Positions 8,606-15,796 of a stretch of 43,660 nucleotides of DNA are shown here, one piece after another (positions within the stretch are counted from its first letter, which is position 1; every line of letters begins with the position of its first letter). Source of the stretch: Acidimicrobiaceae bacterium (GTDB taxonomy: Bacteria; Actinomycetota; Acidimicrobiia; Acidimicrobiales; UBA8190). The translations under genes and the position numbers were made by a program. The notes below the pieces were generated by a model. The model saw only the letters and a program-made list of their open reading frames with translations. It ran no database searches and was not told the DNA's origin. The DNA lies in NCBI GenBank assembly GCA_003151475.1, contig PLXQ01000001.1, positions 1-43,660 on the forward strand, read 5' to 3'.

Positions 8606-9406
8606 TCAGGACGGGCCGATGATGGCCGGAAGGACCTCGCCGATGGGCCCGCGTACGACCACGTCGGCGATGCTGTCGTAATCCGTGAGCTGCCCGTTCA
8701 CGATGACCACCCGCGCACCGGCCATATGGGCGGCAGGGACGAGGTCGGCCGCCGGGTAGACGGCCAGAGTGGAGCCCACCGCCAGCAGAAGGTCGCAGCG
8801 CCGCGCCGCCTCCTCGCTCCGCACGAGATCCTCGGCCACCAGGTTCTGGCCGAAGCTGATGGTGGCCGACTTGAGGATCCCTCCACAGACGGCCCCGGCC
8901 GTCGTCTCCGTGCACGCCGGGTCTTCTTCGCCGGCGCGCACCCGCTCCAGTACCTCGTCCATCGGCGTCCGTGCCCCGCACGAGAGACATGCCACGAAAC
9001 GCATCGTCCCGTGGATCTCGACGATCCGGTCGGGATCGCTCCCCGCCGCCTGGTGCAGGCCGTCGATGTTCTGCGTCACCAAGGTGTCGAGTGCGCCCCG
9101 GTGTTCGAGGCTCACCAGGGCCACGTGTCCGGAGTTCGGTCGCGCTGACCAGGTGGGGGATTCGAGACGGCTCTGCCAGGCGCGTCGGCGGACCTCGGGG
9201 TCAGCGACATAGAACTGCAACGTCGCCAGCTTCTCGGCTTCGGGATTCTTGGTCCACACCCCCTGAGGGCCCCGGAAGTCAGGGATGCCCGAGTCGGTCG
9301 AGATCCCGGCACCGGTGAGCACGACGATCCGCCTGCTGGCGCCGACGATGGCGCGCGCCCGGTCGACGGCTTCTTGAAGCTCCACCGTCGTAGTTTCGCG
9401 CCACAC
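8606..9406 (-). CDS. cobB: Sir2-family NAD-dependent protein deacylase (sirtuin)
   Basis: This 266-aa protein has the complete sirtuin core: VVLTGAGISTDSGIPDFRG (residues 28-46), the NAD ribose motif TQNIDGLH (111-118) and the catalytic His in EIHGTMR (H132). A zinc ribbon is formed by C140, C143, C165 and C174. SATISFGQNL and AVGSTLAVYPA follow. It removes acyl groups from lysines and consumes NAD, making O-acyl-ADP-ribose. The GTG at 9406 gives the full length. A GTG at 9385 (MELQEAVDRA) is equally possible, and neither has a clear ribosome site. A common client of bacterial sirtuins is acetyl-CoA synthetase, and a GNAT enzyme and an AMP-forming ligase lie nearby, but a direct link is inference. 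Confidence 0.9.
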   Translation of the reverse strand: MWRETTTVELQEAVDRARAIVGASRRIVVLTGAGISTDSGIPDFRGPQGVWTKNPEAEKLATLQFYVADPEVRRRAWQSRLESPTWSARPNSGHVALVSLEHRGALDTLVTQNIDGLHQAAGSDPDRIVEIHGTMRFVACLSCGARTPMDEVLERVRAGEEDPACTETTAGAVCGGILKSATISFGQNLVAEDLVRSEEAARRCDLLLAVGSTLAVYPAADLVPAAHMAGARVVIVNGQLTDYDSIADVVVRGPIGEVLPAIIGPS

Positions 9407-9425
9407 TGCACGGTCCCGTTCCCCG

Positions 9426-9478
9426 CAGGGTCACTGCCACCACGGGGTCACTGGCACCACAGGGTCACACTGCCATCA
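9426..9478. repeat. Three imperfect tandem 17-19 bp repeats between cobB and the MFS gene
   Basis: Unit 1 is CAGGGTCACTGCCACCA (9426-9442), unit 2 is CGGGGTCACTGGCACCA (9443-9459), and unit 3 is CAGGGTCACACTGCCATCA (9460-9478). They lie between two divergent genes and 40 bp before the MFS -10 box. Regularly spaced copies in a divergent promoter could be a regulator-binding array. No regulator is known for them. Confidence 0.6.
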
Positions 9479-9517
9479 CCGGAGTTCGGTCGCTCGGGCG
9501 GCCACCCGAACGGGCGG

Positions 9518-9523
9518 TAGCCT
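9518..9523 (+). promoter_or_regulatory. Putative leaderless -10 box before the MFS gene
   Basis: TAGCCT lies 6 nt before the GTG at 9530, again with no ribosome site. The upstream tandem repeats end 39 bp before it, placed where an activator or repressor could act. Confidence 0.4.
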
Positions 9524-9529
9524 CCGATC

Positions 9530-10792
9530 GTGGCCCTCTCGTCGTTCCGGCCGCTGCGTTCCCGCAACTTCGCCTTGGTGTGGTCGGCGGCTCTCGTCTC
9601 CAACGTGGGTTCCTGGATGCAGACGGTCGCCCTCGGATTCGTGATCACGGCCCGCACCCACAACCCGCTGTGGACCGGACTGGTGGCCGCCGCCGCCTTT
9701 CTCCCGATGGGCTTGCTCGCCCCTGTCGGCGGAGCCCTGGCCGACCGGCTCGACCGCCGGCGCTGGCTGATCGTCACCACCGTGGCCGAGTCCTGCTTCG
9801 CCGCCGTTCTCGCTCTCCTGGCCGCCACCGGCCACGCGCCGCCCGTGGTCCTGGTCGTCGTGGCCTTCTTGGGTGGCACGGCGGCGGCGGTGGGATTTCC
9901 GGCCTATCAAGCGATGCTGCCCGACCTCGTCCCGCGCGATGACCTGCTGGCCGCGGTGTCGCTCTCGTCGGCTCAATTCAACCTGGGCCGGGTCATCGGC
10001 CCCGCCCTGGCCGGGCTCGTTCTCGTGCTCGGGTCCGATGCCTGGGCCTTCGCCGTCAACGCCGCCTCTTTCGGCGCCGTGGTTCTCGCCCTCGTCTTCG
10101 TCCGTCTCCCGGCCCCGAAGCCGCCGACCCTCCCCGTCGAGCGCATCGTCCGCCGCATCGTGGCCGGCGCCAAAGTGGCGGCCTCGGAGCCGGGCTGTCG
10201 AAGCGCCATCCTCCTCGTCGCCGTCGTCGCCGTCGTCGCCCTCGTCGGCTCGCCCTTCATCGGCCTCGTCCCCGCCGTGGCCATCGACCGTCTGCACCGC
10301 GGCGCCGCGGCCACCTCGGCCCTCGTCACCGGTCAGGGCATCGGCGCCGTCGCCGGCGCCCTGGCCCTCGCCCCGCTGGCGCGCGCCTGGGGTCGTCGCC
10401 GGCTCCTCATCGCCGCCCTCTTCGCCTTTCCCACGGCCATCGTTCTCTACGGCCTGGCCCCGTCACTGGTCACCGCCACCCTGGCCATCGTGGTCATCGG
10501 CGCCTTCTACATCGGCGTCCTCACCGGCTTGAACACGGTGGTCCAGCTCCGCGCCCCCGAACGCGCGCGCGGTCGCGTTCTCGGCCTCTACATGATGGCC
10601 CTCGGGACCATCTACCCGATCGGCCTCATCATCCAGGGCGCCATCGCCGGTGCCGTCGGCATCCGACTGGTCACCATTGCGTCGGGAGCCCTCTTGATTC
10701 TGATCATGGCCGGACTGCTCGGGCTCCGCCCCGAGATCTTCCACGCCCTCGAGGATGAAGAGCCCGTGCCGCTCGCCCCCGCCCTGCCGTGA
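9530..10792 (+). CDS. MFS transporter of the MFS_3/EntS-like group (12 TM)
   Basis: This 420-aa integral membrane protein opens with FRPLRSRNFALVWSAALVSNVGSWMQTVALGFVI, in short the RNFxLxW...S..GSWMQ pattern of the MFS_3 (EntS/DUF894-like) family. The intracellular loop GALADRLDRRRWLI is the MFS signature between helices 2 and 3. About 12 hydrophobic segments follow, and a second loop ARAWGRRRLLIAA lies between the two halves. These are proton-driven exporters of siderophores or drugs, and no substrate can be read. GTG 9530 is selected because homology starts immediately after it. The gene is followed by the ligase gene after 25 nt, so the two may be cotranscribed. Confidence 0.85.
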   Translation: MALSSFRPLRSRNFALVWSAALVSNVGSWMQTVALGFVITARTHNPLWTGLVAAAAFLPMGLLAPVGGALADRLDRRRWLIVTTVAESCFAAVLALLAATGHAPPVVLVVVAFLGGTAAAVGFPAYQAMLPDLVPRDDLLAAVSLSSAQFNLGRVIGPALAGLVLVLGSDAWAFAVNAASFGAVVLALVFVRLPAPKPPTLPVERIVRRIVAGAKVAASEPGCRSAILLVAVVAVVALVGSPFIGLVPAVAIDRLHRGAAATSALVTGQGIGAVAGALALAPLARAWGRRRLLIAALFAFPTAIVLYGLAPSLVTATLAIVVIGAFYIGVLTGLNTVVQLRAPERARGRVLGLYMMALGTIYPIGLIIQGAIAGAVGIRLVTIASGALLILIMAGLLGLRPEIFHALEDEEPVPLAPALP

Positions 10793-10817
10793 CGCCGTCG
10801 CCAGCACGGCCAAATCC

Positions 10818-12179
10818 ATGACCGACGTCGCGCCGTCCGTCCTCGAGCCCGATGCGGCAGAGGACGCCCAGCGTCGGGTGGCCGGGGCTCTCGGTGCTGC
10901 CGGTCTCTCCCCGGGGGACCGGGTCGCCTTCTGCCTGCCGTCCTCCGCCGAGTTGCTCATCTGCGTTCTCGCCGCCCTGCGCCGGGGCATCGTCCCCGTC
11001 CTGCTGAACGCCACCCTTCTCCCCTCCGAGCGCGATGCACTGCTGGCCGACGCCGAACCGGCGCTCACCGTCCTCGACCAGCCGACCCTCGTCGCCCTTC
11101 TCGACGGCCGCCGCGTCGAGCTGTCTCCGTATCCATTGGCCCGACCCATGCACTACACCTCGGGAACGACCGGCCGGCCGAAGGGTGTCTGGTCGGGAGT
11201 CCTCGACGAGTCCGACGCCCGGCACCTCTTCGAGGACGAGGCCGACCTCTGGGGCTTCAACGCCTCCGACACCCATCTCGTCTGCTCGCCCATCTACCAC
11301 TCGGTCTCGATCCGCTTCGCCGCCGGCACCCTGCTCCGTGGCGGACGCCTCGTCATCCTGCCCCGCTTCGACGCCCGGTCAGCCGTGGACGCCATCGTCG
11401 GGCACCGTCCCACCACCACCTTCATGGCCCCGACGGCTCTGCAGAGGCTGCTCCACCACGACGGCCCGGCCGACCTCCTGCACGGTTTCCGCCTCCTGGT
11501 CCACGCCGGCTCCCCCTGTCCGCCGGCGCTCAAACGGGCCGCCCTCGAGCGCACGGGACACGGGGTCCTCTGGGAGTTCTACGGCTCCACCGAGGGCCAG
11601 TTCACGGCCTGCGGCCCCGATGAGTGGCTGGACCGGCCGGGCACCGTGGGCCGGGCCCGTCCGGGCCGCCGCCTGGCGGTGGACGACGACGGCACGGTCT
11701 GGTGCCGTTGCCCCTCGTTCGCCCGCTTCCGCTACTGGCACGACCCCGCCGCCACCGACCGCGCCTGGCGCGGCGACGAGTTCACCGTCGGAGACCTGGG
11801 CCGGCTCGATCCCGACGGATATCTCTTCCTCGACGGCCGCCGCGACGATCTCGTCATCTCCGGCGGGGTCAACGTCTACCCGGCCGAGGTGGAGGCGGTC
11901 CTGGCCGAGGCGCCGGGCGTCGTGGAGGTGGCCGTCTTCGGCGTGGCCGACGAGGACTGGGGCGAACGCGTCTGTGCCGCCGTCGTCGGTCCCGTGGCCG
12001 AGGAGACACTCCGCGCGCTGGTGGAGAGCCGCCTGGCTCCCTATAAGCGGCCCAAGTCCTACTTCATCGTCGACGACCTGCCCCGCACGGCCACCGGCAA
12101 ACTCCGCCGCCGGGCCCTGCCGGCCGCCCTCGGTCTCGATCCCCCGGCGCCGGGGCTCGCTTCGGGTCCTGATCCCTAA
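10818..12179 (+). CDS. AMP-forming acyl-CoA synthetase/ligase (ANL superfamily)
   Basis: This 453-aa adenylating enzyme is shorter than usual (about 500-550 aa) because the N-terminal domain is trimmed. It has the P-loop HYTSGTTGRPKG, the adenine motif WEFYGSTEGQ, the hinge region GDLGRLDPDGYLFLDGRRDD and the pantetheine-tunnel motif LVISGGVNVYPAEVE. The C-terminal catalytic Lys is in LPRTATGKLRRR. It activates a carboxylic acid as acyl-AMP and transfers it to CoA. ATG 10818 fits the N-terminus, and the upstream codons overlap the MFS gene. The last codons hold the -10 box of the next gene. The substrate is unknown. Neighbouring aldehyde dehydrogenases produce acids that such an enzyme could activate. 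Confidence 0.85.
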   Translation: MTDVAPSVLEPDAAEDAQRRVAGALGAAGLSPGDRVAFCLPSSAELLICVLAALRRGIVPVLLNATLLPSERDALLADAEPALTVLDQPTLVALLDGRRVELSPYPLARPMHYTSGTTGRPKGVWSGVLDESDARHLFEDEADLWGFNASDTHLVCSPIYHSVSIRFAAGTLLRGGRLVILPRFDARSAVDAIVGHRPTTTFMAPTALQRLLHHDGPADLLHGFRLLVHAGSPCPPALKRAALERTGHGVLWEFYGSTEGQFTACGPDEWLDRPGTVGRARPGRRLAVDDDGTVWCRCPSFARFRYWHDPAATDRAWRGDEFTVGDLGRLDPDGYLFLDGRRDDLVISGGVNVYPAEVEAVLAEAPGVVEVAVFGVADEDWGERVCAAVVGPVAEETLRALVESRLAPYKRPKSYFIVDDLPRTATGKLRRRALPAALGLDPPAPGLASGPDP

Positions 12180-12182
12180 GAT
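12177..12182 (+). promoter_or_regulatory. Putative leaderless -10 box before the GabD-like gene
   Basis: TAAGAT uses the stop codon of the ligase gene as its first three bases and lies 7 nt before the GTG at 12190. There is no ribosome site. The layout equals that at 205 and 8454. Confidence 0.42.
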
Positions 12183-12189
12183 CTCACCT

Positions 12190-13554
12190 GTGTCCATCGC
12201 CACTGTGAATCCAGCCACCGGGAAGACGGAGCAGACCTTCGATCCCCTCGACGACGCCGAGCTCGAGGCCAAGCTGGCCCGGGCCTCCGAAGCGGCCGTC
12301 TCTTACCGGACGACCACCTTCGCCGAACGCGCCCGCTGGATGGTGACAGCGGCCGAGCTGCTCGAGGGCGAGATCCCCGCCATCGCCCAGGTCATGACGA
12401 CGGAGATGGGCAAGACCTTCGCCTCGGCCAAGGGCGAGGCGGCCAAGTGCGCCAAGGGCCTGCGCTTCTTCGCCGAGCACGCCGAGGGGTTCCTGGCCGA
12501 CGAGAAAGTCGAGTCCGACGCCACCGACAGCAGGGTCATCTACCGACCCATGGGACCCGTCCTGGCCGTCATGCCCTGGAACTTCCCTCTCTGGCAGGTC
12601 ATGCGCTTCGCCGCCCCGGCGCTCATGGCCGGCAACATCGGCCTTTTGAAGCACGCCTCGAATGTTCCCCAGACCGCTCTTTTCATCGAGGAGCTCTTTC
12701 TCCGCGCCGGCTTTCCTCCCGGGGTCTTTCAGACGCTGCTCATCGAGGCCCGCCGGGTGGCTTCGGTCATCGAGGATCCGAGGGTCCGTGCCGTCACCCT
12801 CACGGGCTCCGAAGAGGCGGGCCGCTCGGTGGCCGAGACGGCCGGCCGGGCCATCAAGAAGTCCGTTCTGGAGCTGGGCGGCAGTGACCCCTTCGTCGTC
12901 TTACCGTCAGCCGACCTCGATGACGCCGTGCGCGTCGCCGTCACGGCGCGCGTCCAGAACAACGGCCAGAGCTGCATCGCGGCCAAGCGCTTCATCGTCC
13001 ACGGCGACTGCTACGAGGCCTTCGAGGAGGCCTTTGTCACCGCCATGGCCAGTCTCAGCGTGGGCGATCCCATGGAACCGGCCACCGAGATCGGCCCCCT
13101 GGCCCTCGCGCCGGGCCGTGACGAGGTGGCCGCCCTGGTCGACGATGCCCGGGACAGAGGGGCCCACATCCTCTGCGGCGGCGCCCCCATGGACGGCCCC
13201 GGCTACTTTTACCCGCCCACCGTCGTCACCGGCATCACCGCGGCCATGCGGGTGGACAGCGAAGAGGTCTTCGGTCCGGTGGCCCTTCTCTACCGGGTGG
13301 ACGACGCCGCCGAAGCTCTCCGGCTGGCCAACGACACGGGCTTCGGCCTCGGCGCCAGCGTCTGGACCCACGACGCCGCCGAGCGCCGCCTCTTCGTCGA
13401 GGGTCTGGACGTGGGCATGGTCTTCGTCAACGCCATGGTGGCATCCACCCCCGAACTGCCCTTCGGCGGCACCAAGCGTTCCGGTTACGGCAGGGAGCTG
13501 GCCACCCTCGGCATCCGCGAGTTCTGCGAGGCGAAGAGCGTCTGGGAGGCGTAG
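12190..13554 (+). CDS. gabD: Succinate-semialdehyde dehydrogenase-like ALDH (GabD type)
   Basis: This 454-aa ALDH opens with [20 protein letters not shown], the form typical of actinobacterial GabD1 enzymes. [19 protein letters not shown], the general base in [12 protein letters not shown], the nucleophile in [11 protein letters not shown] (C262) and the tail [15 protein letters not shown] follow. It probably oxidises succinate semialdehyde to succinate. That would continue the GABA released by the PuuD-like hydrolase into the TCA cycle, although a GABA transaminase is not in this window. GTG 12190 is fixed by the homology start. The gene ends in a small hairpin shared with the convergent MarR gene. 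Confidence 0.8.
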   Translation: MSIATVNPATGKTEQTFDPLDDAELEAKLARASEAAVSYRTTTFAERARWMVTAAELLEGEIPAIAQVMTTEMGKTFASAKGEAAKCAKGLRFFAEHAEGFLADEKVESDATDSRVIYRPMGPVLAVMPWNFPLWQVMRFAAPALMAGNIGLLKHASNVPQTALFIEELFLRAGFPPGVFQTLLIEARRVASVIEDPRVRAVTLTGSEEAGRSVAETAGRAIKKSVLELGGSDPFVVLPSADLDDAVRVAVTARVQNNGQSCIAAKRFIVHGDCYEAFEEAFVTAMASLSVGDPMEPATEIGPLALAPGRDEVAALVDDARDRGAHILCGGAPMDGPGYFYPPTVVTGITAAMRVDSEEVFGPVALLYRVDDAAEALRLANDTGFGLGASVWTHDAAERRLFVEGLDVGMVFVNAMVASTPELPFGGTKRSGYGRELATLGIREFCEAKSVWEA

Positions 13555-13568
13555 GGGGCGGGCCCTAC
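13551..13568. terminator. Short bidirectional hairpin between gabD and marR
   Basis: GTAGGG (13551-13556) pairs with CCCTAC (13563-13568) around a 6-nt G/C loop, and both convergent stop codons lie within it. There is no U-tract on either side, so function as a terminator is tentative. Confidence 0.35.
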
Positions 13569-14107
13569 TCGTGCCAGCCCGGCATCCAGTGCAACTCGGG
13601 GGCGTCGGCCGTGGCCTCCGACAACAGCCGGAGCGAGTCGACCAGCTCCCGCCGGGACCCGACCGGTATGGAGGTCAACAGCGCACACACATCGGACCGC
13701 CGCCGGTTGATCACGTCCATCACCGTCGTCCGGCCCGCGGCGGTGACCTCCAGGTTCACCTCGCGCCGGTCCAGGTCGTCGCGTGTCCGGGTGATCAGCC
13801 CTTTGCGCACCAGCCGGTCGCACATCCGCGTCGCCGTCGAGGGGCTCACGTTCAGCGCGCCGGCCAGATCGGCCAGCCGTCGGGCTCCGCCGTCGCTCAG
13901 CACCACCAGTGTCCGGTACTGGGGCAGCGTCACGTCCTCCTCGCTGCCGGTCAACGAGCGGATGGCGATCCCCACCATGGCCCGGCTGGCGTGGATGATG
14001 GCTTCGATCACCTCGTTGTCGTCGGGGTCGGCCAGCAGCGTCACATCGCCGCGCCTGTCCTTGGCCTCCTCGGCGCTCTCCTTGGCGCTCTCCTTGGCGC
14101 GTGCCAT
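13565..14107 (-). CDS. MarR-family transcriptional regulator
   Basis: This 180-aa protein has the MarR winged helix: VTLPQYRTLVVLSDGG, then RLADLAGALNVSPSTATRMCDRLVRKGLI as the recognition helix, and TRDDLDRREVNLEVTAAG as the wing. A charged repeat KESAKESAEEAKD at the N-terminus comes from a DNA triplication of a 12-nt motif near 14065-14104. ATG 14107 has a G-rich run (14108-14124 on the minus strand) as ribosome site, and longer readings are not protein-like. It is convergent with gabD and faces away from the siroheme gene. MarR proteins usually bind a palindrome in their own promoter and respond to phenolic or other small ligands. The target is unknown. Confidence 0.85.
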   Translation of the reverse strand: MARAKESAKESAEEAKDRRGDVTLLADPDDNEVIEAIIHASRAMVGIAIRSLTGSEEDVTLPQYRTLVVLSDGGARRLADLAGALNVSPSTATRMCDRLVRKGLITRTRDDLDRREVNLEVTAAGRTTVMDVINRRRSDVCALLTSIPVGSRRELVDSLRLLSEATADAPELHWMPGWHE

Positions 14108-14235
14108 CGCCCCCCGCCCCCCGCGTTCCACGCCCGAAGTATGGCGTAAGAAGACCGTTTCACGTCGAGTGGAATTCCGTGGCCTCCCGCCGGGGGAGCG
14201 AAGCGTGCCTGGGGACGGCGGAGAAGTCGGCCCCT

Positions 14236-14922
14236 TCAGTCCGAAGTGCCCGCCGCCGGCCTTGCGCTTTCGACGGCGGCGTCGAGCAACCGCCGCGCCT
14301 CGTCCCACTTCCCCTGCCGCACCAGCTCGGGCAGCGCGCCGTCGAGGAGGCTCTCCCAGTCGACCGTCTCCGTGCTCGCGCCCCGGGCATGGATCTGCCC
14401 CCGGGCGTCGTCGAGCAGCGTGGCCAACGGCCCGAGCCCGGGCCCGATTGTCTCGGCGATCCGCCGCCTGAGCCACGACGCCAGGGCCGGGCTCGAACCC
14501 CCGGTGGACACGGCCACGGTGACCGGACCGTCACGGGTCACGGCGGGCAGCACGAAGCTGCAGTGCTCGGGATCGTCGGCACTGTTCACCCACACCCCCG
14601 ACTCCTCGGCGTCGCGGTAGACCAGCGCGTCGACGACCCGGTCGCCGGTGGCCGTCACCACCAGTCGGTAACCGGCCGCCTCGCCGGGCCGGTAGGGCCG
14701 CAGGTGGAGCTCGGGATGAGGACCCCGCAGCCGGTCGAATACCCCTTCCCCGGCCAGCAGCCCCATCGCCACATGGGCCTCGGGGGCCACGATGGTGACC
14801 GCCGCGCCGCAGCCGAGCAGGGAGGAGATCTTCCGGGCGGCCACCCGGCCGCCCCCCACCACCAAGCATCGCTGACCTGCGATGATGAGGCCGACGGGGT
14901 AAAGATCGGCGTCGATGCCCAT
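14236..14922 (-). CDS. Precorrin-2 dehydrogenase / siroheme synthase N-terminal module
   Basis: This 228-aa CysG N-terminal type protein (SirC/Met8p-like) has the NAD motif LVVGGGRVAARK, then VTIVAPE, VVTATGDRVVDALVYRDAE, NSADDPEHCSFVLPA and VAVSTGGSSPALASWLR. It oxidises precorrin-2 to sirohydrochlorin, and some members also insert iron. It is not fused to the uroporphyrinogen methyltransferase found in E. coli CysG. ATG 14922 has GGTGAGGTGG just upstream. The gene is divergent from cysH and the siroheme-dependent reductase, so it most likely supplies their cofactor from a shared control region. Confidence 0.88.
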   Translation of the reverse strand: MGIDADLYPVGLIIAGQRCLVVGGGRVAARKISSLLGCGAAVTIVAPEAHVAMGLLAGEGVFDRLRGPHPELHLRPYRPGEAAGYRLVVTATGDRVVDALVYRDAEESGVWVNSADDPEHCSFVLPAVTRDGPVTVAVSTGGSSPALASWLRRRIAETIGPGLGPLATLLDDARGQIHARGASTETVDWESLLDGALPELVRQGKWDEARRLLDAAVESARPAAGTSD

Positions 14923-15123
14923 GCCACCTCACCGGTCGGGCCGGGTGCCCAGGGGGGCCGCCCCGGCAAAAGGGAGAAATCTTGATCTGATTAGTCACCT
15001 ATAGTATGACGTGAGCAACGAAATACGTCGTGTTCGCTCTGTCGGCGCCCAGTCTGGTCGATCGGGGGCGAGGGCTAACAGCTCCGGGGCACGGCGGCTC
15101 GGAAAGACGAAGGGGACGACATC
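14923..15123. promoter_or_regulatory. Divergent control region between the siroheme gene and cysH
   Basis: The 201 bp hold a local AT-rich patch at 14970-15010. It contains TTGATC (14982-14987) and TATAGT (15000-15005), but their 12-bp spacing is too short for a classical sigma-70 pair, so the promoter is not firmly located. The last 100 bases before cysH are transcribed leader or spacer, ending in GAAGGGGA as ribosome site. No riboswitch could be recognised. Confidence 0.35.
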
Positions 15124-15795
15124 GTGGCCACCAGCGCAATCGAGATCGAACCGCAAGAGATAGAGGCGCGTGCCTACGAGCTGGAAACCGCTCCGGCTGG
15201 CAAGGTCATCGCCTGGGCCGTCGAGCGCTTCGGTTCCGGCGTGTCGCTGGCCTGCTCTTTCCAGGATTGCGTCATCATCGATCTCGCCACCCAGATCGAC
15301 CAGGGCATCGAAGTCCTCTTCTTGGACACCGGCTTCCATTTTCCCGAGACCCTTGAGTACGTCGAAGACGTCCGCCGCCGCTACGACCTGAACCTCCGTG
15401 TCCTCACCCCCGGACCCGAGGCCGAGGCCTTCCCCTGCGGAACCGACCGTTGCTGTGAGATGCGCAAGGTGGTTCCCCTCGACCGGGCCCTCCAGGGTCG
15501 TCGGGCCTGGATGACCGGCCTCAAGAGGGTGGATGCCCTCACCCGGGCGGCCACCCCCATCATCTCGTGGGACGACGCCCGCCAGCTGGTGAAGGTGAAT
15601 CCCATCGCCACCTGGACCGAGGACGACGTCACGAACTACCAGACCGATCACGATCTCCCCATCCACCCGCTCGTTCCCCGCGGCTACCTCTCCATCGGCT
15701 GTGCCCCCACCACCCGGCCGGTGGCGCCGGGTGAGGACCCGCGCGCCGGACGCTGGTCGGGCAGCAACAAGACCGAATGCGGTTTGCACGTCTGA
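15124..15795 (+). CDS. cysH: Assimilatory adenylyl-sulfate (APS/PAPS) reductase
   Basis: This 223-aa reductase converts activated sulfate to sulfite with a thiol donor. It has the nucleotide-binding strand SLACSFQDCVIIDLA, LFLDTGFHFPETLEYV, the double Cys of the 4Fe-4S APS-type enzymes (C110, C111 in DRCCEMRK) and the catalytic Cys in KTECGLH (C219). The paired CXXC that usually completes the cluster reads GCAPTT: C193 is present but the fourth ligand position is Thr196. The cluster may therefore be three-Cys or altered. GTG 15124 follows GAAGGGGA. The reductase gene begins 1 nt after the stop, so sulfite is passed directly to it. Confidence 0.9.
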   Translation: MATSAIEIEPQEIEARAYELETAPAGKVIAWAVERFGSGVSLACSFQDCVIIDLATQIDQGIEVLFLDTGFHFPETLEYVEDVRRRYDLNLRVLTPGPEAEAFPCGTDRCCEMRKVVPLDRALQGRRAWMTGLKRVDALTRAATPIISWDDARQLVKVNPIATWTEDDVTNYQTDHDLPIHPLVPRGYLSIGCAPTTRPVAPGEDPRAGRWSGSNKTECGLHV

Positions 15796-15796
15796 C

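Noticed and set aside
14923..15123. SAM or other riboswitch upstream of cysH
   Set aside because: I could not assemble any known core fold. Only an AT-rich patch and a ribosome site are visible.
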